Below are positions 6,953 to 14,267 of a DNA stretch of 16,228 bases, piece by piece. How positions within the stretch are numbered: position 1 is the stretch's first letter; each line of letters opens with the position of its first letter. The translations under genes were made by a program, and so were the position numbers. Origin of the DNA: CG2-30-40-21 sp043806395 (lineage in GTDB: Bacteria > UBA9089 > CG2-30-40-21); contig JAZDHC010000091.1 of assembly GCA_043806395.1 (NCBI GenBank), forward strand, positions 1-16,228, given 5' to 3'. The notes below the pieces were generated by a model, which did not search any database, had not been told where the DNA came from, and saw only the letters and a program-made list of their open reading frames with translations.

Positions 6953-7711
6953 ATGATTAATATTGGTAACTACTCAGCTATTGTTATTTTCTACACATTT
7001 CAATTTCGTGTTGGCAACAGATGAGATTCCTGCATTCGCAGGAATGACAGTTATATGCAGGAATAGCAGCCTCTATTACACATTACCAGCATGCGTTACC
7101 AACAAATGTCACTCCTGCCCCTGCATTCACAGGGGTAAACTCCTGCAGGAGTCTCCTGTTTTGACTCCCGTGTTCTTGCTACCTGAGTAGTTACTAATAT
7201 TGAAAACATAATATCTCTCCGAAAGCAATACACGGCATATCTTGATATAGAAACGACTGGCTTGAGTCCAAGAAGTGGAGAATTAACCGTAATTGGGATA
7301 TGCTTAGAGGATGATCATCATTATGAGATGGTTCAATTGCTTAAAGACGATATATCTGAGGCAATTATCCTCAAAATAATTAAAAATGTGGAGATACTTT
7401 ATACCTATAATGGCACAAGATTTGATTTGCCCTTTATCAAATCAAGGTTAGGCATAGATTTGACGAACTATTGTTCTCATATAGATTTAATGTACGAATG
7501 TTGGCGAAGGAGGTTATATGGCGGACTTAAAAGAGTAGAAAAACAACTTGAAATTAAAAGAAAATTAGCAGGTATAGATGGAAGAATGGCGGTTAAATTA
7601 TGGTATGATTATGAACATTATGGAAATCAACAGGCTTTAGTTGCTTTATTAGAATATAATAAAGAGGATGTGTTGAATCTACGATTGGTGAGAGAAAAAT
7701 TAGGTGTCTAA
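6953..7711 (+). pseudogene. DEDDy-type RNase H-fold exonuclease, split by a MITE
   Basis: The gene starts ATG ATT AAT ATT at 6953, 3 bp after cas2, with AAGGAAGG upstream. It is interrupted after 13 nt by the insertion at 6966-7194. Removing the element plus one copy of the 8-bp duplication (6966-7202) gives an uninterrupted 173-codon frame. The restored protein has three exonuclease motifs: DIETTGL (Asp19, Glu21), TYNGTRFDLPF (Asp79) and EYNKEDVLNL (Tyr156, Asp160). This pattern fits the RNase_H_2/YprB-like DEDDy group, not DnaQ-type DEDDh. As it stands, the ATG reads into the element and stops at 7022. The distal part has only a TTG at 7262, which loses Asp19 and Glu21. The position suggests a role with locus B Cas1-Cas2, perhaps prespacer trimming; that role is inference. 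Confidence 0.85.
6966..7194. mobile_element. 229-bp MITE inserted in the exonuclease gene
   Basis: The ends are 12-bp perfect terminal inverted repeats: GTAACTACTCAG at 6966-6977 and CTGAGTAGTTAC at 7183-7194. An 8-bp target duplication TAATATTG flanks the element at 6958-6965 and 7195-7202. No transposase is encoded. The interior holds three strong palindromes: ATTCCTGC/GCAGGAAT with a 4-nt loop (7026-7045), CCCCTG/CAGGGG (7118-7135), and ACTCCTGCAGGAGT (7139-7152). The GTAA terminus and 8-bp duplication fit IS66-type transposition, but the family assignment is inference. A full-length transposase copy elsewhere in the genome would have to mobilise it. Confidence 0.88.
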
Positions 7712-7811
7712 TGTAATTTTGGTATTCCAAACAGTATTTGGGACGGAATGGTTTTTTGGTAAAATTTTGGGCATCGAAATACCCCAGTAATTTCAAGGGA
7801 ATTGAGGAAGT
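7712..7811 (+). promoter_or_regulatory. Presumed leader of CRISPR array B
   Basis: This 100-bp AT-rich stretch lies between the exonuclease stop and the first array B repeat. Repeat orientation matches E. coli, where the leader lies on this side, next to cas2. It contains T- and A-runs (around 7750-7768) typical of such leaders. I see no clear IHF consensus or promoter, so the leader call rests on position and orientation. Confidence 0.5.
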
Positions 7812-8084
7812 ATGTTCCCCACAGATGTGGGGATGAACCGATGTAGAAAGATTTGATATTGGCAGGTCATTTATGTTCCCCACAGACGTGGGGATGAACC
7901 AGAGGTAGTTTTTATCTCCACAATAGCGTTCTCATGTTCCCCACAGACGTGGGGATGAACCGTAATGAGTGCACCAATGTCCTATGTCCAACATATGTTC
8001 CCCACAGATGTGGGGATGAACCGAACCCTCGGGGACATACGATATTTTTTGGATCATGTTCCCCACAGATGTGGGGATGAACCG
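7812..8084 (+). CRISPR. Type I-E CRISPR array B: 5 repeats, 4 spacers
   Basis: The 29-nt repeats start at 7812, 7873, 7934, 7995 and 8056, a constant 61-bp period with 32-nt spacers, the canonical I-E geometry. The repeat begins ATGTTCCCCACAGA, then Y, then GTGGGGATGAACCG. It has a perfect 6-bp stem CCCCAC/GTGGGG and resembles the E. coli I-E repeat. The variable base is T in repeats 1, 4 and 5 and C in repeats 2 and 3. Repeat 2 ends in A where the others end in G. The sequence differs clearly from array A, so it belongs with the E. coli-like locus B Cas1-Cas2. The last repeat is not degenerate. Confidence 0.97.
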
Positions 8085-8145
8085 TCCCTCCCCTATCCAT
8101 GGACCCCGCCCCCTGTAATCCCTTCTCTTTCCTACCTACAACCTA

Positions 8146-8646
8146 CTATTCTTCCCACTTCCCCTGTGCCTTCAAAATAATCTCAATCGCTTCTCGTACT
8201 GCACCCTTGCCGCCATTAGCCTGAGTTACGAAATCAACAATATTCATTACCTCTTGCCGACCTGTTGCCGGTGAAAAGGATAATCCTGCCTGCTTGAGCA
8301 GTGGAATATCGAAAATATCATCGCCTATATAGGCTGTCTGTTGTGGGGTAATCGAATATTTGGATAACAATTGATTATAAACAACAACCTTATCTGCCAC
8401 ACCCTGATAAACCTCATTAATCCTTAATTCCTTAGCCCGATGTTCAACCGGTGCAGAGTATCTACCAGAGATAATAGCGGTCAATAATCCTACCCGATGA
8501 GCCAATTCAATCCCTGCCCCATCATAGACATTAAAAATCTTTGTTTCTCTGCCATCAGAATCAACAATGATCCCACCATCAGTTAATACACCATCTACAT
8601 CCATGATAAACATTTTTATTTGGCTTGCTTTTTCTATTACAGTCAT
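8146..8646 (-). CDS. kdsC: 3-deoxy-D-manno-octulosonate 8-phosphate phosphatase KdsC
   Basis: KdsC is a cytoplasmic HAD-superfamily phosphatase without a cap domain. It removes the phosphate from KDO 8-phosphate in the pathway to the lipopolysaccharide inner core. The sequence shows HAD motif I FIMDVDGVLTDG with the nucleophile Asp and acid/base Asp, motif II in AIISGRYS, and motif IV IGDDIFDIPLL. NVYDGAGIEL is typical of KdsC (usually vrDG.Gi). I chose the ATG at 8646, since GGATGGGTGA precedes it at a workable distance. The ATG at 8658 would add MGEY but has its AGG directly against the start codon. At 166 residues it is normal length. It ends 61 bp from array B, which it faces. Confidence 0.93.
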   Translation of the reverse strand: MTVIEKASQIKMFIMDVDGVLTDGGIIVDSDGRETKIFNVYDGAGIELAHRVGLLTAIISGRYSAPVEHRAKELRINEVYQGVADKVVVYNQLLSKYSITPQQTAYIGDDIFDIPLLKQAGLSFSPATGRQEVMNIVDFVTQANGGKGAVREAIEIILKAQGKWEE

Positions 8647-8701
8647 ATATTCACCCATCCTTTTTGTAATAATTTAACTGATCCCTTACACCATAGCTAT
8701 A

Positions 8702-9001
8702 TTATTCACCACATTCATTATGTTTAGCCTGATTCTTCTCAAACTCCTGTAATATATTGTGAGTTTGGTAAGACTTTTTCAATGATTGCAGGAAATCTGT
8801 AGTAATTAAAATCAGTACCACGATCCCTTCAATAACTACAGCCAGATAAAGGGAAAGCCAGTTAAGCATATCCTGTTGTGTAATTACCCCCTTATTTATT
8901 GGAAAAAACATGGTTAAGATATAGGAAAAAACCCGTTGAAGAATAGGACAGAAGATAATAACCGCGATAATAGTTAAAAACACCTTGAATGTCTTGCTCA
9001 T
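8702..9001 (-). CDS. Small two-helix membrane protein, unknown function
   Basis: This 99-residue protein has two strongly hydrophobic segments: residues about 7-32 (FLTIIAVIIFCPILQRVFSY) and about 50-68 (LSLYLAVVIEGIVVLILIT). A charged, probably cytoplasmic tail with several Lys, Glu and Gln residues follows. The start is well supported by AGGAGGTATGTT just upstream and by a sigma70-like promoter at 9049-9077. I do not recognise a family. It lies 55 bp upstream of kdsC on the same strand and may be co-transcribed with it. Confidence 0.7.
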   Translation of the reverse strand: MSKTFKVFLTIIAVIIFCPILQRVFSYILTMFFPINKGVITQQDMLNWLSLYLAVVIEGIVVLILITTDFLQSLKKSYQTHNILQEFEKNQAKHNECGE

Positions 9002-9048
9002 AACATACCTCCTGAATTTTTATGAATTATGCAGCAACTTACATTCTT

Positions 9049-9077
9049 ACAATACCATATTTTTACGGCTTTGTCAA
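9049..9077 (-). promoter_or_regulatory. Sigma70-type promoter for the small membrane protein and kdsC
   Basis: On the minus strand TTGACA (9072-9077) and TATTGT (9049-9054) are separated by exactly 17 bp. The promoter lies about 50 bp upstream of the ATG at 9001 in an AT-rich gap. Confidence 0.65.
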
Positions 9078-9156
9078 GTAGTTTTTTATTTTTCTTATCT
9101 TTTTTTGCATTTTACTGTGTTTTGTTATATATTGTGGCGGTATTCTCCTGAAATGC

Positions 9157-10242
9157 TTACATCTGTGTGGGGAGAACAATTCTGAATACATTCCCTTGTA
9201 ATTCAATTTTGCCATGGTGGGCATTGATAATATCTTGATTAATACTCGGTTGGATATTATCTTTACAGGCTATCTTTCCATCATCACTAATCTCAATCAC
9301 TACGGCATTGCCTGCTTGCCAACATCCAACAGCCATGTTGCCATTTTTACCCAAAGATTCTATCCTTTGCTGAATGATAGAAGACAACACCATGCTCATT
9401 GCCTTCCAATCAATCAAGACTCGTGGGATATTCTCACTTGATTTTAACTTGATATTCATTTGTGGATAAGCCGTAGCATCCTCCTCTAAAATCTCTTCAA
9501 GAAGAAGGACAATGTCATGGGGTGTTTGTGTAAATTTAGAGGATGCAATTTGCAAGAACTCATCGGTCAATTTATCCATCTCTTCTATGATAAATTGGGA
9601 GGCCTCTTCTAATACTTCAGATATATCAGGGGTTTTGTCTACATACCTTTCCTTAATTCGCTCTATTAAGATTCTGGTTGGTGTAATCGGCTTTTTTATT
9701 TGCTGGGACAACATTATTGATACTTCCTGCCATGTATTTTTACGGATAATATCTTTTAATTCGTCCTGATTTGTTATTAAAGAATTGGTCATCTGGTTAA
9801 AGGCTTTTAACAGCCGCTTTATTTCAAGCGGTGACCCTGAAGTCTCCAGATTGGTTAATAAATTTCCTTTAGATACATCCCGGGTTGCTTTGGTCAATGC
9901 CCTTAACGGTTTAACAATCCAGATGATAAATGTCCAGCCAAGAAAGATAGAAATAAAGAATACAGCCAGAGAAAGCAGGATGCTGTAGTTAATAATCTGT
10001 TGCTTTATTGGTGACTTAATTGCTTTGAGTTGTCTGTATATCTTTAATGCCTCTTTTGCCTTATCATGATGTTCTGTAGATGGAGCATATTGGATAGCTG
10101 TCTCAAGGGTATCTTCGATGTCCTTCTGTGCCCAGAGATCAATGCTTTCAGAGACAAGTCTTACTGAAAGCATGGTGATGGGCAGGATAGAAATAAGGAT
10201 AATAACGATAAGCCCAAGAAGTAGTCTGTATTGGATACGCAT
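9157..10242 (-). CDS. NtrY-like membrane sensor protein lacking the phospho-acceptor histidine
   Basis: This 361-residue protein has a transmembrane helix at about 7-30, a short extracytoplasmic region, a second helix at about 85-110, a HAMP-like linker (PLRALTKATRDVSKGNL), and regions matching a dimerisation/phosphoacceptor domain and a reduced ATPase domain. The block WQEVSIMLSQQIKKPITPTR (171-190) aligns with the NtrY H-box (WREVARRIAHEIKNPLTP-like). The histidine position is Gln180. The N-box is also altered (SSIIQQRIESLG instead of NLxxNA), and only EISDDGK resembles a G1 box. By sequence it should not autophosphorylate, so it is probably a pseudokinase or a diverging relic. It follows a DUF4390-like gene, an arrangement known for NtrY loci. 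No response regulator is visible. Confidence 0.8.
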   Translation of the reverse strand: MRIQYRLLLGLIVIILISILPITMLSVRLVSESIDLWAQKDIEDTLETAIQYAPSTEHHDKAKEALKIYRQLKAIKSPIKQQIINYSILLSLAVFFISIFLGWTFIIWIVKPLRALTKATRDVSKGNLLTNLETSGSPLEIKRLLKAFNQMTNSLITNQDELKDIIRKNTWQEVSIMLSQQIKKPITPTRILIERIKERYVDKTPDISEVLEEASQFIIEEMDKLTDEFLQIASSKFTQTPHDIVLLLEEILEEDATAYPQMNIKLKSSENIPRVLIDWKAMSMVLSSIIQQRIESLGKNGNMAVGCWQAGNAVVIEISDDGKIACKDNIQPSINQDIINAHHGKIELQGNVFRIVLPTQM

Positions 10243-10261
10243 TTATTCACCTGTTGTTGTT

Positions 10262-10358
10262 TAGGCTGTAGGCTTTTAGACTGTAGGCTGTAGGTTCAGA
10301 AGAGTATGGTCACGCACAGTTTATTTCCCTTTCCTACAAGCCTATAGCCTACAGCCTA
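10262..10358. repeat. Inverted repeat with AGGCTGTAGGCT motifs
   Basis: TAGGCTGTAGGCT at 10262-10274 is perfectly complementary to 10346-10358. A second copy of the motif (GACTGTAGGCTGTAGG, 10279-10294) sits inside, and the right arm has CCTACAAGCC. The structure occupies the gap between the DUF4390-like gene and the sensor gene. It looks like a mobile intergenic repeat unit and lacks a T-tract, so I do not call it a terminator. Confidence 0.7.
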
Positions 10359-10364
10359 TTATAG

Positions 10365-10910
10365 CTACGGCTTCAGGACAACCCTGCATCCAGCCTTTGG
10401 TTTTTTATAATCCCACAAGGCAGGGATTAAAAATTCTCCCCCTCGTAATGCTTTTATCTTAATTGGCAATAATTCTGCTGTTACTTGCAGGCAATAATCT
10501 TTGACAGGGATTATTTCTTGAGCTGGAAGAATGGTTATATCCACATGACTCATCCTCTCTTTCATCTCTCTTTCATCCCTTGTCTGAATATTTTTTTCTC
10601 TTTCGGAACAAGTAACAGTATATTCCTGTTTTGCCACATCATAGATAACTGAATGGTTGATTTCACAAGTCTTAATCAATTCGTTTCCTTGTTTTAAGAC
10701 AAATTCAAACCTTATTGTCACCCTTGTGCCACTATGGATTAATTTTGTTAGATCCTCCGGAAATCCATACAACAATCGTTCACTGATTATTACCTGATTA
10801 TCATTTATACCCATTTGAGGTGGGGCAAGCTTTACCGGGGAATTAGAAAAAAACACAAGAAAGCTACTCATAATAGCCAGAATCTTTGATGCCCCTATTA
10901 ATGTTTCCAT
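10365..10910 (-). CDS. DUF4390-like exported protein
   Basis: This 181-residue protein has an N-terminal hydrophobic segment (residues about 9-23) that looks like a signal peptide or anchor. A beta-rich body follows, with the order LLYGFPEDLTKLIHSGTRVTIRFEFVLKQ, then SVIYDVAKQEYTV, then VTAELLPIKI. This resembles DUF4390 proteins, which have a 'sl..al..GipL.f.f.vel.r' stretch followed by 'l.yd.l...Y.v'. Such proteins often sit next to NtrY-type sensor kinases, and an NtrY-like gene follows here after a 122-bp repeat-containing gap. Function is unknown; I infer a periplasmic or membrane-attached role. The start at 10910 follows GCAGGAGAATAA. Confidence 0.65.
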   Translation of the reverse strand: METLIGASKILAIMSSFLVFFSNSPVKLAPPQMGINDNQVIISERLLYGFPEDLTKLIHSGTRVTIRFEFVLKQGNELIKTCEINHSVIYDVAKQEYTVTCSEREKNIQTRDEREMKERMSHVDITILPAQEIIPVKDYCLQVTAELLPIKIKALRGGEFLIPALWDYKKPKAGCRVVLKP

Positions 10911-10943
10911 TTATTCTCCTGCTTTATTAAAAATAGCATGGTG

Positions 10944-10971
10944 GTAGAGACGCAATATTTTGCGTCTCTAC
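10944..10971. repeat. Perfect 12-bp-arm palindrome, GTAGAGACGCAA type
   Basis: GTAGAGACGCAA, a 4-nt TATT loop, and TTGCGTCTCTAC form a perfect hairpin between the barrel gene and the DUF4390-like gene. No T-tract follows on either strand. It is more like a dispersed palindromic repeat than an intrinsic terminator, though it could attenuate read-through. Confidence 0.75.
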
Positions 10972-10978
10972 ACAATCC

Positions 10979-11662
10979 TTAAAAATGAAATCTTGGACCA
11001 ACTCGAATCATTACACCGCTCAGATCTATCTCTGGCAAATCGTTATCTATTTCGCCGCCTCTTTTAATTTCATCTATCTTCCCAAATGTATAAGTAACAT
11101 CCAATCCAATCCCAAACACACCCTTGATACGATACGCACCATCAATAAATACCTGACCTATCCAATCACTGCCACCAGCCTGTATTAAAGATACAACCGT
11201 ACCCGTACCTTTATCTGTAATCAAAAGTTTATAACCAGCACTTGCCCTTCCAACTCCAGCCCCAACGCTTACTGCCCACCACTGGCCAAGGGGGATTCGA
11301 TATATCCCCTGGAGTATGTAATATCCACCACCAATGGTTGCCTCAGTTACTGTGCCATTATTAATATTATCCGCTACCCCCCCAAAGCCTGCACCAGTAA
11401 TCCCTATCTGATAATTCTGATCAAATGACCATCGAATTGTACCACCCATACCATACAGAGCATTAAACGAATCAAATCCTTCTTTTTTGAGATGGGCATT
11501 GAGTTTAGATAGGGATGGATGATAACAAACCATAACCTGTGGACCTCCGCCAAATCCACCCAGAAGTGACTCATCAGATGGAATGTATGCCTCATCATCA
11601 GCAACGCATATACCTACACTTAATAATAATAAACATGAGATAACGCCAATTAATTTATACAT
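10979..11662 (-). CDS. Small outer-membrane beta-barrel-like protein
   Basis: The 227-residue protein begins MYKLIGVISCLLLLSVGICVADD, a clear signal peptide with probable cleavage after VA (about residue 21). The mature part is rich in Gly and aromatic residues with alternating polar and hydrophobic strands (YQIGITGAGFGG, WWAVSVGAGVGRAS, VFGIGLDVTYTFG). It ends VRVGPRFHF-like, in Phe, as outer-membrane barrels recognised by the BAM complex do. The start at 11662 is set by AAGGAGGAAGATC just upstream; a start at 11731 would place 23 extra residues before the signal peptide. No specific family is recognised. It is on the same strand as, and 68 bp upstream of, the DUF4390-like gene, with a palindrome between them. 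Confidence 0.75.
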   Translation of the reverse strand: MYKLIGVISCLLLLSVGICVADDEAYIPSDESLLGGFGGGPQVMVCYHPSLSKLNAHLKKEGFDSFNALYGMGGTIRWSFDQNYQIGITGAGFGGVADNINNGTVTEATIGGGYYILQGIYRIPLGQWWAVSVGAGVGRASAGYKLLITDKGTGTVVSLIQAGGSDWIGQVFIDGAYRIKGVFGIGLDVTYTFGKIDEIKRGGEIDNDLPEIDLSGVMIRVGPRFHF

Positions 11663-11750
11663 GATCTTCCTCCTTATGTATTGTAATAGAGACACCATAC
11701 ATGACGACTCTACTTTCTGAATGCTTACCATGGTTTAAAACTGTTCACCA

Positions 11751-12157
11751 CAGAGGATTATACAACCCCCTAACCCCCTTTTTTAAGGGGGAATTAGGAG
11801 AAAATACAGATACTCATTTGCTTGCCCAATTTTGTTACATTGATTTGAACCATGCCAATATTATCATACATTTACACGGATGTCAATAAAATAAAATATA
11901 GGGCACCTCTAAAAACTCACTGAAGCCGCACGCTGGCTGCGTTGCAATGTCGCTCAAAATGCTCATTTACCACATGTAAACTGCACTTTTTCGCTCTCCT
12001 TGCGCCTTGCCATCATCGACTTGATTGAGCTTTTAGAGGTGCCCTATAGCATGTTTCGGCATGGTTCAAATCAAGGTAACAAACTATCAGGCAAGCAGCT
12101 GGATGTATTTCTCCAATTCCCCCTTAAAAAAGGGGGTTAGGGGGTTGTACTCCTCTG
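11751..12157. repeat. Long imperfect inverted repeat with about 100-bp arms
   Basis: The left arm (11751-11856) and right arm (12058-12157) are reverse complements over most of their length. Shared blocks are CAGAGGA, ACAACCCCCTAACCCCC, TTTTTTAAGGGGGAATT, TTGCTTGCC/TGCTTGCC, and TTGATTTGAACCATGCC (perfect, 17 bp). The spacer contains a separate small element (11901-12044). Together these account for most of the 613 bp between the barrel gene and the secretin gene, where I see no protein gene. The rest (12158-12248) contains a CTTTGCG-rich stretch similar in style to other intergenic repeats. Confidence 0.8.
11901..12044. mobile_element. 144-bp MITE flanked by TATA, nested in the long inverted repeat
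   Basis: GGGCACCTCTAAAA at 11901-11914 is perfectly inverted at 12031-12044, and the similarity continues past one mismatch with CTCA. TATA occurs immediately outside both ends (11897-11900 and 12045-12048), consistent with a 4-bp target duplication. No coding sequence is inside. It is a non-autonomous element, and I cannot name the transposase family with confidence. Confidence 0.75.
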
Positions 12158-12248
12158 TATTTCTGTAACTCTTTGCGAATTTTGCGCCTTTGCGAGAGAA
12201 AAGAGTGGCAGTAGTGAGTTATTCTCTGTATCCCTGCAACCCTGTAAT

Positions 12249-12268
12249 AAACAGTTTTGAACCATGCC
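12249..12268 (-). repeat. Copy of the GGCATGGTTCAAAACTGTTT dispersed repeat
   Basis: Read on the minus strand, this 20-mer is identical to 16131-16150. A related copy (CATGGTTTAAAACTGTTCACC) lies at 11729-11749, and the shorter GGCATGGTTCAAATCAA form lies at 12058-12074. At least three places in the window therefore carry this repeat family, usually followed by a CCCCCTAACCCCC block. Confidence 0.75.
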
Positions 12269-12275
12269 AATATCT

Positions 12276-14255
12276 CTAAGGCTGCCCATTCTCACCCTTA
12301 AGCGGAAAAAGGTGGGGGGTAATATAGACAACCAATTCTGATTGCTGCTGTTCATCACTCTTCCACTTAAATATTCTACCTATCAAGGGAATACGGCTGA
12401 TAAAGGGGATTCGCTTTTCTGTAAAAGAGCTTTGAGTCTGAATCAGACCGCCGATAATGATTGTTTCCCCATCCTTGACCCGAATGGTGGTTTGAACCTT
12501 GCGTTCAGAGGTTTGGGGCAGGCTGTCTGCACTTAACATTCCGGTAGTATTGCTTATCTCGGGTGAAATATCCACAGTTATCTCATCAGAGGCACTGACC
12601 CATGGCTTTATACTCAGCTTTATCCCTGACTCAACGGTCTGCTGTCCACTTACAGGCAACATTTTATCTGCCTCAACACTCTTGGCAAACTCACGATATC
12701 TATCCTTGGTAAGTACACTAATGCTTGCCGCATGACCGTTTAGCGTTGCAATCCTCGGGTTTGCCCTGACAGTTGCCTTTTTTTCCATAACTAATGCCTC
12801 TAATCTGGCAAAAAATTTATCCTTTACCATACTGCTAACATCATAGGTAATGCTTAAAGGTTCAACTGCACCGGGAAACAGGCTTACATTCAGATGGTCA
12901 TGTTGTTTAACACCCATCTCTGGTATCCCAAGGGAATTGCCAATGATTTTCTTAAATTCTACCACCAATACCTCAATCATAATCTGTGGAGAAGGCTTAT
13001 CTATCTGCTTGACAAACTCTGAAACCTTATCAATAAGTTGCCGAGTGCCAATAACCACAATGGCGTTTTGATCTTTTAACAACCGGATATTATCCTTTGG
13101 AAAAACAGGCGGCAGGATGGTTAGCACCTCACTTGCCTCAACACATTTAATCTTTATCACCTCTGAGGTAATAAAACTTAAAGAACCAGGTCGCAAGGAA
13201 ACACCCTCACCAATGATATAGATATTATTTATCTTATTAAAGGTATAATTCGTTCCCTCTAAGATAAGTGCCAATATCTTTTCAAATGGTGCCTTAGAGA
13301 TATGAGCGTTTATCTGTCCTCGAACATAATCACAAGTAACAATATCTATCCCGCCCTGAAGAGCCAATGCCCTGATAACATCACCCAATTCAGCAGCAGC
13401 TACATCGACAGTAAAAAGATCATTTTCAACCATGATAGAAAATGTTTTTTTACCCCGTGCCACACCTATATAAAATATCCCGCTTATCTTTTCGCAGGTA
13501 AACCCATTTGCCTCCAGCAATGCCCTGAGTCCCAACTCCACTGGTGTATTTGCCAGATGGGATGAAACTAAGCCGGAGACAGATTTATCAGCTACAATAT
13601 TTATCTCGCCCTGAAGGGATATTTCCCGCAGCACCTTCAGAATATCTGCCCCATCAATGTCAAGGAAAAGAAGACCATTTTTAATCTCAACATTCTTTAT
13701 CCTTTCCTGTCCTGTCTCGCCAACGATATAGATATTATTCTCTTTTTTATACTTAAACCCACTTGTGGTTAAAATGGTTTGCAGACCATCTTCTACTGGA
13801 ATTTTGTTCAGATAAAGTGCAATACTTCCGTGTACAGATTTATCTGTCACAATATTTATCTTGCTCTGCAAGGCAATATCCCGCAATATCTCATTTATAT
13901 CAACCTGTTTGGCATCTAAGGTAAGAAGACCATTTTCTACGGTCAAAAAATATGGCTTTTCCTTTTTTATGGGTATCACTCGATAGATAGTCCCCTCTTT
14001 TTCATAGGTAAGACGATGAGCACTCAAAATAGCATTTAATCCAGTCTCAAAGGGTACATTGGTAAGGTGAATGGTTACCTGCCCCTTGACAGACTCATCG
14101 GTGACAATATTTACACCCTGTTGAGCACTAAGTGCCCTCAAGACATCCTTTATATCCGTACCCTTAAAGTCTATATTGATAAGGTTTTCCGCAGATATTG
14201 CCGGAGCAAGAGAGAATATTAATAATATTAAGATAAGCCGAATCCAGAACATCAT
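12276..14255 (-). CDS. Secretin (PilQ/GspD-like) with four tandem N-terminal repeats
   Basis: Secretins form the outer-membrane channel of type IV pilus or type II secretion machines. The 659-residue protein has a signal peptide (to about residue 22, APAISA). Four tandem secretin/TonB short N-terminal (STN-like) repeats follow at about 24-94, 108-178, 193-264 and 279-348. Each has the pattern INIVTDxSVxG...LxxxPxExGLxxIL...IYxIGE. A further N-domain (about 362-420) comes next, then the secretin core from about 421: QIMIEVLVVEF, ATVRANPRIATLNG, a region rich in SIKPWVSA, and VKDGETIIIGGLIQ...PLIGRIFK...ELVVYITPHL. The core is complete. RBS AAGGAG lies 5 nt before the ATG. It follows rnhA by 12 bp and is probably co-transcribed. 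No other pilus or secretion genes are nearby. Confidence 0.88.
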   Translation of the reverse strand: MMFWIRLILILLIFSLAPAISAENLINIDFKGTDIKDVLRALSAQQGVNIVTDESVKGQVTIHLTNVPFETGLNAILSAHRLTYEKEGTIYRVIPIKKEKPYFLTVENGLLTLDAKQVDINEILRDIALQSKINIVTDKSVHGSIALYLNKIPVEDGLQTILTTSGFKYKKENNIYIVGETGQERIKNVEIKNGLLFLDIDGADILKVLREISLQGEINIVADKSVSGLVSSHLANTPVELGLRALLEANGFTCEKISGIFYIGVARGKKTFSIMVENDLFTVDVAAAELGDVIRALALQGGIDIVTCDYVRGQINAHISKAPFEKILALILEGTNYTFNKINNIYIIGEGVSLRPGSLSFITSEVIKIKCVEASEVLTILPPVFPKDNIRLLKDQNAIVVIGTRQLIDKVSEFVKQIDKPSPQIMIEVLVVEFKKIIGNSLGIPEMGVKQHDHLNVSLFPGAVEPLSITYDVSSMVKDKFFARLEALVMEKKATVRANPRIATLNGHAASISVLTKDRYREFAKSVEADKMLPVSGQQTVESGIKLSIKPWVSASDEITVDISPEISNTTGMLSADSLPQTSERKVQTTIRVKDGETIIIGGLIQTQSSFTEKRIPFISRIPLIGRIFKWKSDEQQQSELVVYITPHLFPLKGENGQP

Positions 14256-14267
14256 ATGAACTCCTTA

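Noticed and set aside
6963..7190. A 75-codon frame in the region after cas2
   Set aside because: It lies almost wholly within the MITE, has a TTG start with no ribosome site, and reads through palindromes.
7262..7711. A complete exonuclease gene starting at the TTG at 7262
   Set aside because: This would omit the catalytic Asp and Glu of the DIETTG motif, encoded in frame just upstream. The true start is at 6953, before the insertion.
4394..8084. Self-targeting spacers against the genes in this window
   Set aside because: I compared the spacers with the window by eye and saw no match. This is not exhaustive, so I make no claim.
12137..12358. 73-codon minus-strand frame overlapping the secretin 3' end
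   Set aside because: It overlaps the secretin in another frame and runs into repeat sequence, with no ribosome site.
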